This document shows, one piece after another, positions 31,823-42,298 of a DNA stretch of 64,000 bases. Below the pieces are notes generated by a model. The model had not been told where the DNA came from. It saw nothing but the letters and a program-made list of their open reading frames with translations, and ran no database searches. The DNA comes from Ctena decussata. Lineage: Eukaryota; Mollusca; Bivalvia; Lucinida; Lucinidae. Position 1 is the stretch's first letter. Each line of letters begins with the position of its first letter. The stretch is from NCBI GenBank assembly GCA_963989385.1, contig OZ022502.1, positions 47,051,454-47,115,453 on the forward strand. The letters run 5' to 3'. A program made the position numbers and the translations under genes.

Positions 31823-32376
31823 CCTACTGCATCTTCCTTGATGTGCGCATGAACTACATGTACTACCACATGCGGTATCTCATTGTCGCAATTTTGCGCA
31901 TCATGGAGTACATGCGTTCTTGCACTTCGCTATATTTGATGAAGTGTTCTGATGTAACTTGTATAATCCGTTGAGGATATGGTGCGACCACTTGTCTCAG
32001 ACATTGTCATTTATTTAATGAACCAATAGGATGTTGTGGTGAGACTGTGTGGTTTTCCGACAATGGCTGGGGTGCGGATAGTCCTAAGCTTTTCCAGGCT
32101 AGATCGTTTATTTAGTATGCTACTTAAGATCGTTAAGAATAACTGTAAAAAGAAAACCGTATACTAGTATACATGTAGGTTTCGTTGAATAAATATTAAC
32201 ATATTCAAAATATGAAATGCTCAATTGAATCTTTTCAAAGCTGAATTGTTTTGCATCAACAAAATAACAAAACAAACTAACTAAATAAATAAATAAATAA
32301 ATTAATAAATAAAAAAAAAGATAAAAAATAAAACATGCATCCACATTATCATTCAAAATGAACTTTTCGTTTATCA
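31823..32376. other. no recognisable gene
   Basis: Non-coding. An AAAT-type microsatellite lies at about 32279-32313. Short frames only. Confidence 0.5.
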
Positions 32377-32745
32377 ACTCAACTCAACTCAACTGAACTT
32401 TATTACTCTCAAAGTACATATAACATGACATAATGAGGTATCAACAAAGCAATTACAATGGCAAACGGTGGATCATATCATTACACAATTAATGATGTCA
32501 GTAAGTTTAAATGCCAAGAAAACAGGGGGTGGCGGGGGGAGAGAACACAGAACACTAGACTAAAGCTGAAAGAAAAGAGATATAATAGAGAGCGGAAAAT
32601 CTATAGATAAATGACCAACACATCTTTATATAGCTCGGCGTATGCCCCCTTCTCAGTAACAGAGTCAAAAATATTAAAGACAAACTTCCCTAGGCCATCT
32701 GGTAGAACCGCCACGCAGTAACAGGCATATGGCTGGCTGTCGAGT
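32377..32745 (-). pseudogene. LINE 3-prime end fragment
   Basis: On the minus strand the sequence reads through a short coding end (LPDGLGKFVFNIFDSV) into a 3-prime UTR. It ends at aataaagttcagttgagttg with a repeated TTGAG tail (32379-32396). This tail and the G-K-F end are typical of CR1/L2-like LINEs. Its inner side is cut by the TIR element starting at 32746. Confidence 0.6.
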
Positions 32746-33580
32746 TATATACTGAAAGGATTTAAAAACTTCCACCCATTAATTTTGAATATCTCGAAAC
32801 TGAATGCAGCTACGTCCACCAAACTTTTACAGCATATATATTTTCTTATACCTGATTATATCAATATACCGAATCTGAAGTCGTTCAACCGAATCGGTCA
32901 GGAACAAGCACGTGCTCCTCGTGTTCTTAGTACCGTTTACATAAGGATGAATAGCTTCATGTATACAGTTTTCTGAGGAAACATTTCTCTTACAATATCA
33001 AATTGAATTTTAAAAGTTTGAACTCGGCCAGTGGCTTTATTTAGCCTACCGCGCCTAAATATCGCAAACAGGCGCGGACTTTTGGGCCAGATAAATGCAG
33101 AAATTTCAAAAAATGACATGGCGGTACAATTTTATGCGTTAATTACAGCAATTTACAATCTCAGACGACGTGCACTGTTTACAGGAAACTCAAAAGACCG
33201 TCAGAAAAGCACCTAACCGAGATTAAAAACCAGAGATCATGACGTTAACTAACGTCGACGCCGTCTCCGTAATAGGTTTTGCGCGACAGCGTCATCCGCA
33301 GTGATACTTGCAAATCAACGTGGATGACGTCACAATATTAAGACAGTAAGAAATAGTCGAAAAGGGTGTTGCATAAGATAACGCCGGCATCGCCTTTTGG
33401 ATTTCAGTGACGTAACGCTTTTTTACTGACGTCATGTAACTAAATGATACAATGAACTGCGTAATCTTTAAATTTGATAAGTTTCAAGCATTTTGTCGTT
33501 AAATATTCATCACTGTCATGAGTAAACAGATCAGCAGCCAGCAATAAAAAGTGGAAGTTTTTAAATCCTTTCAGTATATA
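32746..33580. mobile_element. DNA transposon derivative with perfect 30-bp TIRs
   Basis: The segments 32746-32775 and 33551-33580 are exact reverse complements; the left one begins tatatactgaaaggattt. The element is 835 bp and has no transposase frame. The flanking TA-rich bases allow a TA duplication but do not prove it. It contains CRE-like tgacgtca at about 33430. Perfect TIRs suggest recent activity. Confidence 0.8.
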
Positions 33581-33597
33581 TAGCACATAGAATAGTA

Positions 33598-33600
<3 letters not shown>

Positions 33601-33636
<36 letters not shown>
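33601..33636. repeat. GA microsatellite
   Basis: agagag run starting 20 bp after the TIR element. Confidence 0.9.
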
Positions 33637-33810
33637 AGGCAGGTTCATGTCATCAGTCTAATCAGTGCAAAACTGGCTATTAACAATGATCCAAAGCATC
33701 TTTTCGATCATAAAAGACTCAAGACCAAACTACGTTGACGGCACAGGCTGTTCCAAATATTCTATGTCGAAACAGCCATTTATCAAATCTGTACCGCAAA
33801 AACTCAACAT

Positions 33811-33949
33811 ATTGGGACAGACAGGTCTGAACAAACCATGCAGACCCAGATCAGGTTACTGAATCTGGCTCTTCATGGTTTATAACTGCACCGTGAAACC
33901 AAACTGCTTCACTTTTAGGACAGTTACGATATTCACCTTTGGTGTCCAA
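33811..33949. mobile_element. MITE (TTRGGACAC family), copy 3, inverted
   Basis: It begins attgggacagacaggtctga and ends ttggtgtccaaa. Its blocks run in the opposite order to 9629-9810. The hairpin core is reduced. Confidence 0.6.
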
Positions 33950-33984
33950 ACTCTTCGAGATTTTACGGTAAAATTATAGCGCGG

Positions 33985-34380
33985 TGACAGCAAACCACAC
34001 TTTCTTAACATATGTATTTATCCGCCGCACAACTTTCACGAGCATAATAGACAGGTAGATGACCGGTTCCGTCGCGGGAAAAGGTATTGTGTCACAAATG
34101 CTGGGATCAGTCTGCACAAAAGCGGATACAGAAAAGAGCCCCTGCTCTCCTTAAACTGACTGTAGAGGTCCAAGGAGGGCACAGATCATACTGCTCAGAT
34201 GCGCTGACCGATCCAGGTCCTCCCGTCTACAGAAGCCGTACAATACCTGTTCACGCGATGCAACTCAAAATACAGTAATATAAGTTAATCAAGCGTTCAA
34301 ATGAAATAGTCCCTCACAACAAACCACGCCTTCTTGACATATTAACGTATTTATCCGCCCCACAAGTTTCACGTTCAAGT
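33985..34380. repeat. direct repeat pair about 330 bp apart
   Basis: caaaccacactttcttaaca... to gccgcacaactttcacg (33993-34040) recurs as caaaccacgccttcttgaca... to gccccacaagtttcacg (34320-34373). Origin unknown. Confidence 0.5.
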
Positions 34381-34920
34381 TTTATCAAATGCACAGTCAA
34401 AGCATCGTTTGTTTATTTCCCAAGAAGCTCATTCAAAAAAAAAATCAAAAATCAAATCTTTGAGAAGCTCATTAAAGCATTTGATGCTCAGTGAAATTTT
34501 TGCGTCATAAATAATATTATACTATTAACATGGAATTAAAGGACTTGAGAGTTATTTTTGTTTGAGAAAATCTGGGGATTCTGTTGAAAGAATTTCAAGT
34601 TGTCACTGAAAAATTGGTGGAGCATGGCATACATTGCTTGCCATGCTGTGTGCGTATTTCAATTCTCCTAACGTCGTCGACCCCGTACCTCAGCGGAACG
34701 TATCCAAAGCCGCAGTAACGGGACGCCGTTCGTCCGTCCATTATTTCTACCGCTCGTCTGAGTTTGCCGCGCTCCGAAACCAATGACGTCATATGCCTGT
34801 TACATGTACCATAGCGACTTAAAGTTCATATTGATGTCTAAATGACGTCTTCGAGACGTCATTCTGCAAGGTACTAAGCACAATAGTTGGTAATTTCATA
34901 GTTGCTATGGTAACAGATCT
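34381..34920. other. no gene; part of a possible foldback repeat
   Basis: gagcatggcatacattgctt (34620-34639) resembles the inner arm of the hairpin at 34928-34992, hinting at a larger element of about 400 bp. No coding sequence. Confidence 0.4.
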
Positions 34921-34927
34921 ATGGCAT

Positions 34928-34992
34928 CATCTCACTTATAATTCAAGAGGCATACATTGTATGCCATGCTCCTCTTGAATTATAAGTGAGAT
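34928..34992. repeat. hairpin
   Basis: catctcacttataattcaag pairs with cttgaattataagtgagatg (34973-34992). The inner ggcatac and gtatgcc arms continue the stem. Confidence 0.9.
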
Positions 34993-35724
34993 GCTAATTG
35001 AAGTTCATACAAAAAAAATGGAAAAGTGTGGTTTTCTCAAATCTATAATTTATTCTCAAATAATTGAATTCTCTGTTTTCTATATTTTCTCACATAAACC
35101 AGTATCCTTGAATGCATGTGAATGGGTACATTTTCAGGGAAACAATTGTGATTCCTTCTCAGTAGGAGTCAACTGATTGAAGAAAGAACTTGTTTAACCA
35201 ATCGAGTATGTGAGACAAAAGAGAGACAAGAATTAGATTAGCTTGTGCAGCTGAGAAGACTGATCAGTAAGGCATTACAGTGCAGAACGATTTCTTTACG
35301 AAGAATGACTGTCCGTTTTCCCTTTTTTTCCGCGTAAAATTCATTCTGTCGCAAAGGACCTGGTATGATAAGGGCCATTTTTGGCCCCCATTCAAATTCT
35401 CTTAAAATTGCATGGTTTCACTTGCTTATCATTTGTGCGTATGGGAACAAACAGAAATAAAATGTTTCACTTTTGTTAATTCTCAGAATAACATGATTTC
35501 TGACATGCCTATGTTGGTTCGATAATATGAAGGAAAATTGCAAGAAAAACTGAGTTTAATAGTTTTTCCTTCAAAGAAATAAGTCATTTACAATAGCTTT
35601 TGAAAGCGCTTGATAATAGGCTTTTGATAAAATGCGTATACGTTGGGTACCACGGCTAATTACTTGTTCATGCACAAGGCCTGTCAAGGTACCCCACCCA
35701 CTCAAGTTTGCAAGTCCAGAGACG

Positions 35725-35734
35725 CTAACCAAAA
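35725..35734. repeat. CR1 target-site duplication, left
   Basis: ctaaccaaaa, repeated at 40453-40462. The comparison with the relic at 28.7-29.2 kb places the insertion here independently. Confidence 0.75.
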
Positions 35735-35889
35735 TATATTTATAGATAGCTGTTCATTCATGTTACCTTTTGGGCTAGTTGCAGTTTTAAATGAAGCTAG
35801 TGCTCACCTGGTTCGAGCAAGCTGTTCTGGCTCTACAGTGATTGCAAAGCTGATGTCATCGAACATTCGGGTTTTGATGGACTAACCCA

Positions 35890-35997
35890 GAGCGCGCACG
35901 GCGTCGTCATGGCCTCGTATGGACGTCGATGCGACGTAATGACGTGGCATCGACGTCCATGTGACGTCATTTTGACGTCGTGTGCCCATTGGGAAGG
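35890..35997. repeat. ACGTC-rich palindromic repeat in CR1 leader
   Basis: Dense gacgtc/cgacgt words (gacgtcgatgcgacgtaatg, gacgtcattttgacgtcgtg) end at gcccattggg, as in the block at 3400-3535. It could be a small DNA element inside the leader. Confidence 0.5.
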
Positions 35998-36335
35998 CAC
36001 GCATACATTCCTTTAGACTAAGACAGCTTTCTTCGTCTAGTTATACTTAATTTTCTTGATGATTTCTTCAAATAGTCTCCGGGGATTTTTCATATTCTAC
36101 TTATGGTTCTTTTTCTTCTGTTTTGTTTGAATTTTTTCGTTTATTTTTCTGGAGCACAGGCTTTGGGCAGATCAGGGGGTTCTAGGATGTTACCATACAG
36201 ATCACACGAACCTAACACGAATTCAACATGGTTTCGTGCACACAGTGAATACGTGCGTGTTTCGCCGGGGGAGAGGTTTTTATTTCTACTACAAACTATT
36301 TCCTGAACAGTAAAAGAAGATACCCTAGCGACGTA

Positions 36336-39300
36336 ATGCGCACGTATTCTTCTGTGTGTAGATTTTCCCTGTTTATACATCTGTTTGCTCTACTTCCAAT
36401 ATGCTCACAGGAACTGTATGCCTATTCACTAATTCTTTCAATTAAAGAGACTAGCAAAAGAAAATATACAGGCAATGTTTTTGTGATAACAAAGAAATTT
36501 AGCACAATCAATATGACAAATGTGAAGTTCATGCAAAACGTGTTTGTAAACGGCATTATCATAACAGCCTTGACCTGGCTCTGGATTCTCCTTTTCATTT
36601 CGGGGGACGTGCACCCTAATCCCGGACCATCTTCCACTTCTTCACTTGATACCTCATCCAACTCGTCTCATGACTCGACTTCTTTTCTGAATACTTTAAA
36701 TCTTTCTAAACACTTATCTTTTGTACACTACAACGTACAGAGCATTGTGAATAAGATCGACATTCTTGCTGCAGAACTCAGTGATTTCGACATCCTTGCT
36801 TTCTCCGAGACTTGGCTTCATCCTTCTATCCAAACGGCAGATCTACTCATGCAGGATTTCAAACCACCTGAACGTAAAGACAGAGCAAGGGATCACCATG
36901 GTGGTGTACTGATCTATGTTAAGGACTCTATTCACTATAAAAGAAGGCACGACTTAGAACCACTTAACGTAGAATGCATTTGGCTTGAAATCCAGTTAAA
37001 TCATACACGTGTGTTATTTGGGCTATTTTATCGGCCTCCAAATTCTGATACGCTATATTACTCTGCCATTGAAGACTCTTTATCATTAGCACTGGACACA
37101 CAAATGAACAATATTATCGTGACAGGGGACTTTAATTTTAATATGCTGAGTGAACAGTCTTCTCGTAAGATATCAGACCTATGTGAACAGTTTTCTTTAT
37201 ACCAAACTGTATCAGAACCCACCCATTATACTGAACACTCTTCTTCCCTTATTGACATTATTCTCACTAGTGATAGAAATAACCTGTTATCCAGTGGTGT
37301 AGCTGATCCTTTTCTTCACCAAGACGTTCGTTACCACTGTCCTATTTATGGCATTTTAAAATTCTCCAAGCATGCAAGAAAATCGTTTACCCGCAGAATC
37401 TGGAGTTATGACCGAGGCAACTATGACCTCTTAAGAACTAAAGCTGCAAATACTGACTGGGTTACATTATCAGACCCAGATACTAATATTTACGCAAAGA
37501 ATATCACCGACCGTATAAACTTACTGACAGCAGAATGTGTACCAAATAAAAATGTTAGAATCCGACCCTCCGATCATCCCTGGATAACAACAGCCATCAG
37601 AAAGCAAATTAGGAGACGTAAAAGAATGTACAAAAAAGCAAAACGAATTAATACTACACGACTATGGATTAAATTTAAGAAACTTAGAAACAGTGTTGTA
37701 GCAGCTATCCGTCAATCTAAACAGGATTACATTAACCAACTTTCTAACAAACTTCAGTCAGAAACTTTATCTACTAAAGATTGGTGGACCACTCTTAAAG
37801 CCTTTATCTCTCCATCCACTAAGTCTTCTGTGCCGACTTTGGAAAAAGACGGCTATATCTACTCTGACGAAATTGACAAAGCAAACATACTGAATGATTT
37901 TTTCAGAGACCAAACACTACTCGATGATCGTAACACTATAGTTCCTGATATTGCGGTCTACGTTGAGGATATTCTTTCAACTCTGATTATTTCTCCCTTA
38001 GAGATAGAATCTGTTATGAAGTCCCTTCCCCTCGGTAAAGCTGTAGGATCAGATGATATTAACAATCGCATCCTTCGAGAGTTGGCACATGAACTATCCT
38101 ATCCCCTATGTTCTTTGATAAACCAATCTTTACGGTTTGGAATATTTCCTGATATTTGGAAAGATGCGCTGGTATGTCCTATTTTTAAAGGTGGAGATTC
38201 CACTTCTGTTTCTAATTATCGACCCATTTCTCTATTGAGTTGCTTGGAGAAAGTTTTTGAACGTGTTGTCTTTAAACATCTTTACAACCACTTTCACGAC
38301 AACCGCATTCTTACTCCTTTACAATCTGGTTTCATTCCTAGAGATTCCACAACAAATCAACTTACATTTCTTTACAATTCCTTTTGTCAAGCTCTGGACT
38401 CAGGAAAGGAAGTAAGAGTTGTCTTCTGTGATGTCAGCAAGGCTTTTGATCGTGTCTGGCATCAGGGTCTTCTCTGCAAGCTTAGAGCAGCAGGTGTCTC
38501 TGGTAGTTTGTTATCTTGGATTAGTAGTTATCTTTCTAACAGAAGACAGAGAGTTATTCTTCCAGGTTCTCGTTCTAACTGGAAATTTATACAAGCGGGG
38601 GTACCACAGGGATCTATTCTTGGCCCACTTCTCTTTCTCTTATACATAAACGATATAGTAACAGATATAGGTTCCAACATCAGACTCTTTGCAGATGATA
38701 CGAGCTTATCTATAGTTGTTGAAAATCCCATCTCTGCTGCACAAATCCTCAATTCTGATCTGGAAAAAATTGCTAAATGGGCCAAAATGTGGTTGGTAAC
38801 TTTTAACCCTGTGAAAACAGAAAGTCTTTTGATATCTAGAAAACTCTTACAGACAGTACATCCTCCTTTATACATGTTAAATCAGCAAATTTCAGAAGTT
38901 GATACGCATAAACATCTTGGCATATTCTTTAGTAATGATGGCTCTTGGCATAAACACATAAACTACATTAAAGAAAAAGCTTGGATAAGAATTAATATTA
39001 TGCGTAAACTTAAATTCCAGCTAGACCGCAGATCTTTAGAAATAATTTATACAGTTTTTATTAGACCTATTTTGGAATATGGCAATGAAATTTGGGACAA
39101 CTGCACACAGTATGAAAAAGACGACATTGAAAATATTCAAAAAGAAGCAGCTAGAATTGCAACTGGAACAACTAAACTAGTGTCTATTGAAAATCTTTAT
39201 GGGGAAATTGGATGGGAAACTTTAGACTCGAGACGGAAAAAGCAAAAATTAATTCTCTTCTATAAAATGGTAAATAACCTGACTCCCTTTTATCTATCAT

Positions 39301-39839
39301 CTCTTATACCTGCAACTGTTAGTGAAACGTCTTTTTATAATCTAAGAAACGCAAATGACATTCGTACTATTAATGCACGCACAAATCAGTATTTCAATTC
39401 CTTTCTACCCTCCTCTATCCGAGACTGGAACAGCCTTCCCGAAGAACAAAGAAATTCTGTATCTGTTTCATCTTTTAAGTTTCAGCTAAATCAGGCAAAT
39501 GATAGAATACCTAAATATTACTACTCTGGAGACAGACGTTCACAAATCCTGCATACGCGCCTTCGCACTAAGTGCAGTTCTTTAAATTATGACATTTATC
39601 TAAAAAACTTGACCGATTCACCCCTGTGTAGATGCGGTGATATTGAAAACTCTGAACATTACTTCCTATACTGTCATTACTATCATCGGCAAAGAAACGA
39701 AATGTTACGTAGTCTTTCTCATCTCTGTAACGTATCATTAGATGTGTTGTTGTTTGGGGATAGTTCATTGTCAGTGGATGTTAATACACAAATATTTGTA
39801 ACTGTACATAAGTATATCAGAGATACCAGAAGATTTTAG
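36336..39839 (+). CDS. CR1-type ORF2: endonuclease/reverse transcriptase with 2A-like N-terminus
   Basis: The 1167-residue frame has no internal stop. It makes the nicking endonuclease and reverse transcriptase that copy the element. In order: Met1 or the likelier internal Met60; a hydrophobic stretch (about 70-89, FVNGIIITALTWLWILLFIS); the 2A-like GDVHPNPGP at 90-98; the APE endonuclease (HYNVQSIVNK near 131, SETW at 157-160, GDFN at 264-267, a YHCPI block with the final His near 334); a basic linker (IRRRKRMYKKAKR, about 425-440); and the RT (SNYRPISLL near 626, CDVSKAFDRVW with Asp699, GVPQGSILGPLLF, FADD with Asp787-788). A Cys/His tail (C-R-C-G...H...C at about 1098-1115) follows. All catalytic residues visible by eye are present, so the copy may be competent. 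The 2A core usually has Glu where this has His, so recoding activity is uncertain. Clade CR1/jockey group is inferred from motifs. Confidence 0.9.
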   Translation: MRTYSSVCRFSLFIHLFALLPICSQELYAYSLILSIKETSKRKYTGNVFVITKKFSTINMTNVKFMQNVFVNGIIITALTWLWILLFISGDVHPNPGPSSTSSLDTSSNSSHDSTSFLNTLNLSKHLSFVHYNVQSIVNKIDILAAELSDFDILAFSETWLHPSIQTADLLMQDFKPPERKDRARDHHGGVLIYVKDSIHYKRRHDLEPLNVECIWLEIQLNHTRVLFGLFYRPPNSDTLYYSAIEDSLSLALDTQMNNIIVTGDFNFNMLSEQSSRKISDLCEQFSLYQTVSEPTHYTEHSSSLIDIILTSDRNNLLSSGVADPFLHQDVRYHCPIYGILKFSKHARKSFTRRIWSYDRGNYDLLRTKAANTDWVTLSDPDTNIYAKNITDRINLLTAECVPNKNVRIRPSDHPWITTAIRKQIRRRKRMYKKAKRINTTRLWIKFKKLRNSVVAAIRQSKQDYINQLSNKLQSETLSTKDWWTTLKAFISPSTKSSVPTLEKDGYIYSDEIDKANILNDFFRDQTLLDDRNTIVPDIAVYVEDILSTLIISPLEIESVMKSLPLGKAVGSDDINNRILRELAHELSYPLCSLINQSLRFGIFPDIWKDALVCPIFKGGDSTSVSNYRPISLLSCLEKVFERVVFKHLYNHFHDNRILTPLQSGFIPRDSTTNQLTFLYNSFCQALDSGKEVRVVFCDVSKAFDRVWHQGLLCKLRAAGVSGSLLSWISSYLSNRRQRVILPGSRSNWKFIQAGVPQGSILGPLLFLLYINDIVTDIGSNIRLFADDTSLSIVVENPISAAQILNSDLEKIAKWAKMWLVTFNPVKTESLLISRKLLQTVHPPLYMLNQQISEVDTHKHLGIFFSNDGSWHKHINYIKEKAWIRINIMRKLKFQLDRRSLEIIYTVFIRPILEYGNEIWDNCTQYEKDDIENIQKEAARIATGTTKLVSIENLYGEIGWETLDSRRKKQKLILFYKMVNNLTPFYLSSLIPATVSETSFYNLRNANDIRTINARTNQYFNSFLPSSIRDWNSLPEEQRNSVSVSSFKFQLNQANDRIPKYYYSGDRRSQILHTRLRTKCSSLNYDIYLKNLTDSPLCRCGDIENSEHYFLYCHYYHRQRNEMLRSLSHLCNVSLDVLLFGDSSLSVDVNTQIFVTVHKYIRDTRRF
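36603..36629 (+). other. 2A-like motif codons (GDVHPNPGP)
   Basis: Nine codons directly after a hydrophobic segment. In 2A peptides the ribosome skips the bond between the last Gly and Pro of NPGP; CR1-like elements of marine invertebrates are known to carry such motifs at their N-termini. Here D-V-x-x-N-P-G-P is kept, but the usual Glu is His. Confidence 0.6.
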
Positions 39840-40452
39840 TATATATATGTATATCCTTTTTCCGTCAATAATGCTTTTGTCGTCTTGTCCTTTCTTCTTG
39901 ATTATCAGTCACTTATTGTCTCCGTATTTAATTTATAATTTACACTTTTATATTATTACAACTCTTCAGAGACAGTAGGAGGGCTGTTTGTCCAGATGAG
40001 ATGACGACGGTGTTGAGTATTAGATGTTTTATTGACCTTTCATTATCTTGTCCACAAGAAAGTATCTTGGAAGTAGGCATGTAAGGCATGTAGGTTTTTT
40101 AAATCCAATCCTCTGATCTGTGCCCAGCCGATTTGCCTTTTTGTTTTTCCTTTCTGTATCATCAGTGCTCCATCTAATGCATTCTTTTTCTTTCATTTTT
40201 TTGTATGATAGGACCTAGTTTCTATATTCTATTGAATTTACTTTGTATTCCTTGAACTATGTAATCAAATTACAACTGTACATAATAATTTACAAAACAT
40301 GTGGCCTGCCTATATTTTGTACAATTTAGCTTGCTAGAGGGAGAGGAATCCTATAAGCATTTTGCTTTCATTCCAATCCCAGTAACTATTTTTTGTGTAT
40401 ATCTTATGTTGCATGTGAAAGAAATTATGAATAAAAATATGTTTAAACTAAA
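39840..40452 (+). other. CR1 3-prime UTR
   Basis: Non-coding end of the element, with AT-rich sequence and a short terminal repeat. aataaa at about 40431 may serve as a poly(A) signal. Confidence 0.7.
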
Positions 40453-40462
40453 CTAACCAAAA
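40453..40462. repeat. CR1 target-site duplication, right
   Basis: ctaaccaaaa, matching 35725-35734. Confidence 0.75.
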
Positions 40463-40643
40463 AATTCCAACAGATCAAAATGAAATATGTATCAAATTAT
40501 TCCTTGTGTTCTAACTAAGAAAATGAATACCCACAACATATGTTTATTTTGTCTATGAGCGGAGATATGGGCGTTTTTGTGTTGAGAAAACTGTGAAAAT
40601 GTTCCAAACGCTGCCAGTTTGGTAACAAAAAATTATAAACATA

Positions 40644-40740
40644 GAGCCCGGTCTCCAGCACATTTAATATTTTCATGGCATGCAAATATATCAAAATTAT
40701 GTCTGCATATAAAATATAAAATGTGCTGGAGGCCGGGCTC
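40644..40740. repeat. hairpin (GAGCCCGGTCTCCAGCACAT arms)
   Basis: The 30-bp arms 40644-40673 and 40711-40740 are inverted with few mismatches, with an AT-rich loop of about 37 bp. It lies in the right half of the split TIR element and may be a nested MITE. Confidence 0.85.
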
Positions 40741-41049
40741 ATATATTTTGTAAGCCACAAAGGCTACCAAATCCGTCATTTTCGTTAGAATCCGCTGGGG
40801 GTATGGGTATCTTCAAGATTAAAAACACAAATATTTTATGCAAGAACTGGTTGATTTTGTACTTGCTGTTACATTTTAGGTTAGAACTTTTCTATGAATG
40901 CGTTCTAGTTATCGAAATAGAACTTTTGAAAAATGAGTTTTCTGGGGGCCAAATATGGGCCTGATCATACTAGGTCCTTTTTGACGTTATCCAATCAGAC
41001 GTCGCGTTACATACATTGTGCATTAGTGCATTAGAATAGCATTTTCATC

Positions 41050-41446
41050 TACTTTACGAATAAAAGGGACCCAAACCCAACAGATATAATGTTGTAAATT
41101 CGAGGACCGCTCTCGAAATTGCCTCATTTCGGCTCTGACGTCAATACCACGTGCATGAATCGGAAATAGTCACATGACCGTTAGGCGTGATGTCGACTTT
41201 CCAAGTGGGTCAAGTTTGTGCTCATCTAAATCATTAATTTTTACATTATATTTTAATTCAAAGTCACACTAAATGTAAGTACTTTCTACTTTACGAATAA
41301 TTTTGTGTGAAAAGGGACCTTAACCCAAAACATATACATGTAATGTTGTAAACTCGAGGACCTCTCTCAAAAATACCTTATTTGCTCTGGCGTCAATACC
41401 ACGTGCATGAATAGGAAAAAGAGCCTTGACATAGTCACATGACCGT
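41050..41446. repeat. direct repeat of about 130 bp
   Basis: ctactttacgaataaaaggg... to aatagtcacatgaccg (41050-41182) recurs at about 41286-41446, with the blocks aatgttgtaaa, tcgaggacc and gacgtcaataccacgtgcat (gcgtcaataccacgtgcatg in the second). The copies are diverged. Confidence 0.65.
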
Positions 41447-41640
41447 CAAATTGACAAAATTTCAACATACACCTGCGTATTTTCATGCTGAAATGTTGTT
41501 AATTGGGCATAATTTTAATACTTACTGCCAACAGACACGAACATTTGAAATATCTTAGCGGCTTAATTCCCTATCATTGCCATCAGTGAGTATAAAACAT
41601 GATTGTGCGTACTGTGTAATTGCCCCTAGCTACGCACCTG
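41444..41640. mobile_element. MITE (CCARGGGCGTAGCTA termini), 5-prime truncated copy
   Basis: It starts inside the internal palindrome (caaattgacaaaatttcaac) and ends tgcccctagctacgcacctg. It directly follows the second direct-repeat unit. Confidence 0.65.
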
Positions 41641-41649
41641 TAAGTACTT

Positions 41650-42060
41650 GCCTAAACCTTTCTGAAGGATTTATTATTATTATAAAAAAAGAGTAAAACT
41701 TTATATTTTTGTGATGGTGAAAAAGAGACGGGGCATAATTTTAAATGGGATCGTACACAAATTATAGCAACATTAGACTGTGTAATTGCCCGATTTTTAT
41801 CATTGATCTACAAGCTATAATAACACCAACAACCAGTGTATATTTTGCGCAAAGCAAACGCTTGTTAAACTGGGGATTCCCAGCCGTACTTTCCACAACG
41901 TTTCCCCATAGCCTAGTGACCCCGGCATAACAGGGTTGAAGGATATCATCAGGCAAATCATTAACTACCGGTGTATATAATATTAAATTGGATATAAAAT
42001 TTTAAAATATGTTTCTTACATTGGTAAGACCATTACGATTTTAGCATGCAAATGAGCCTA
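41650..42060. other. no recognisable gene
   Basis: Short frames on both strands without domains; no repeat noted. Confidence 0.5.
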
Positions 42061-42298
42061 TGAGCCGCGCCACGACAAAACCAACAATGTGGTTGTGCGC
42101 CCAGCGCAGACTCATATCAGCCTGGGCGTCCGCTCAGTCTGATCAGAGTCTTCGCTGTCCGCATGAAGGTAGCTTAGACCCTAAGCTATACTTTAAGCGC
42201 TGAGCGAAAAGCCTGATCAGACTGGGCGACTGCCAAGGCTGATCTGAGTCTGCGCAGGGCGCACAACAACATTGTTGGTTTTGTCGTGTCGCGGCTTA
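42061..42298. mobile_element. GATCAG foldback element, copy 6
   Basis: Termini tgagccgcgccacgacaaaa and ttttgtcgtgtcgcggctt. Full length, both arm palindromes present. Confidence 0.9.

Larger units (their letters stand above)
35735..40452 (+). mobile_element. near full-length CR1-type non-LTR retrotransposon
   Basis: The 4718-bp insertion contains about 600 bp of 5-prime leader, one long ORF (36336-39839) and about 610 bp of 3-prime UTR. It ends in a short aaact-type repeat (gtttaaactaaa). The boundaries come from the 10-bp duplication and from the interrupted TIR element. A separate gag-like ORF1 is not evident; 36103-36306 is a short frame without domains. The leader includes an ACGTC-rich block (about 35890-35995) like the repeat at 3.4 kb, which may itself be a nested insertion. 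Confidence 0.8.
35354..40980. mobile_element. 0.9-kb TIR DNA element split by a CR1 insertion
   Basis: The left end aaaggacctggtatgataag is inverted against the right end ctgatcatactaggtccttt, with inversion continuing into ggccccc. Without the inserted 35735-40462 segment the element is about 900 bp. A related, uninterrupted relic at 28683-29225 supports the join. No transposase frame is seen. Confidence 0.75.
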
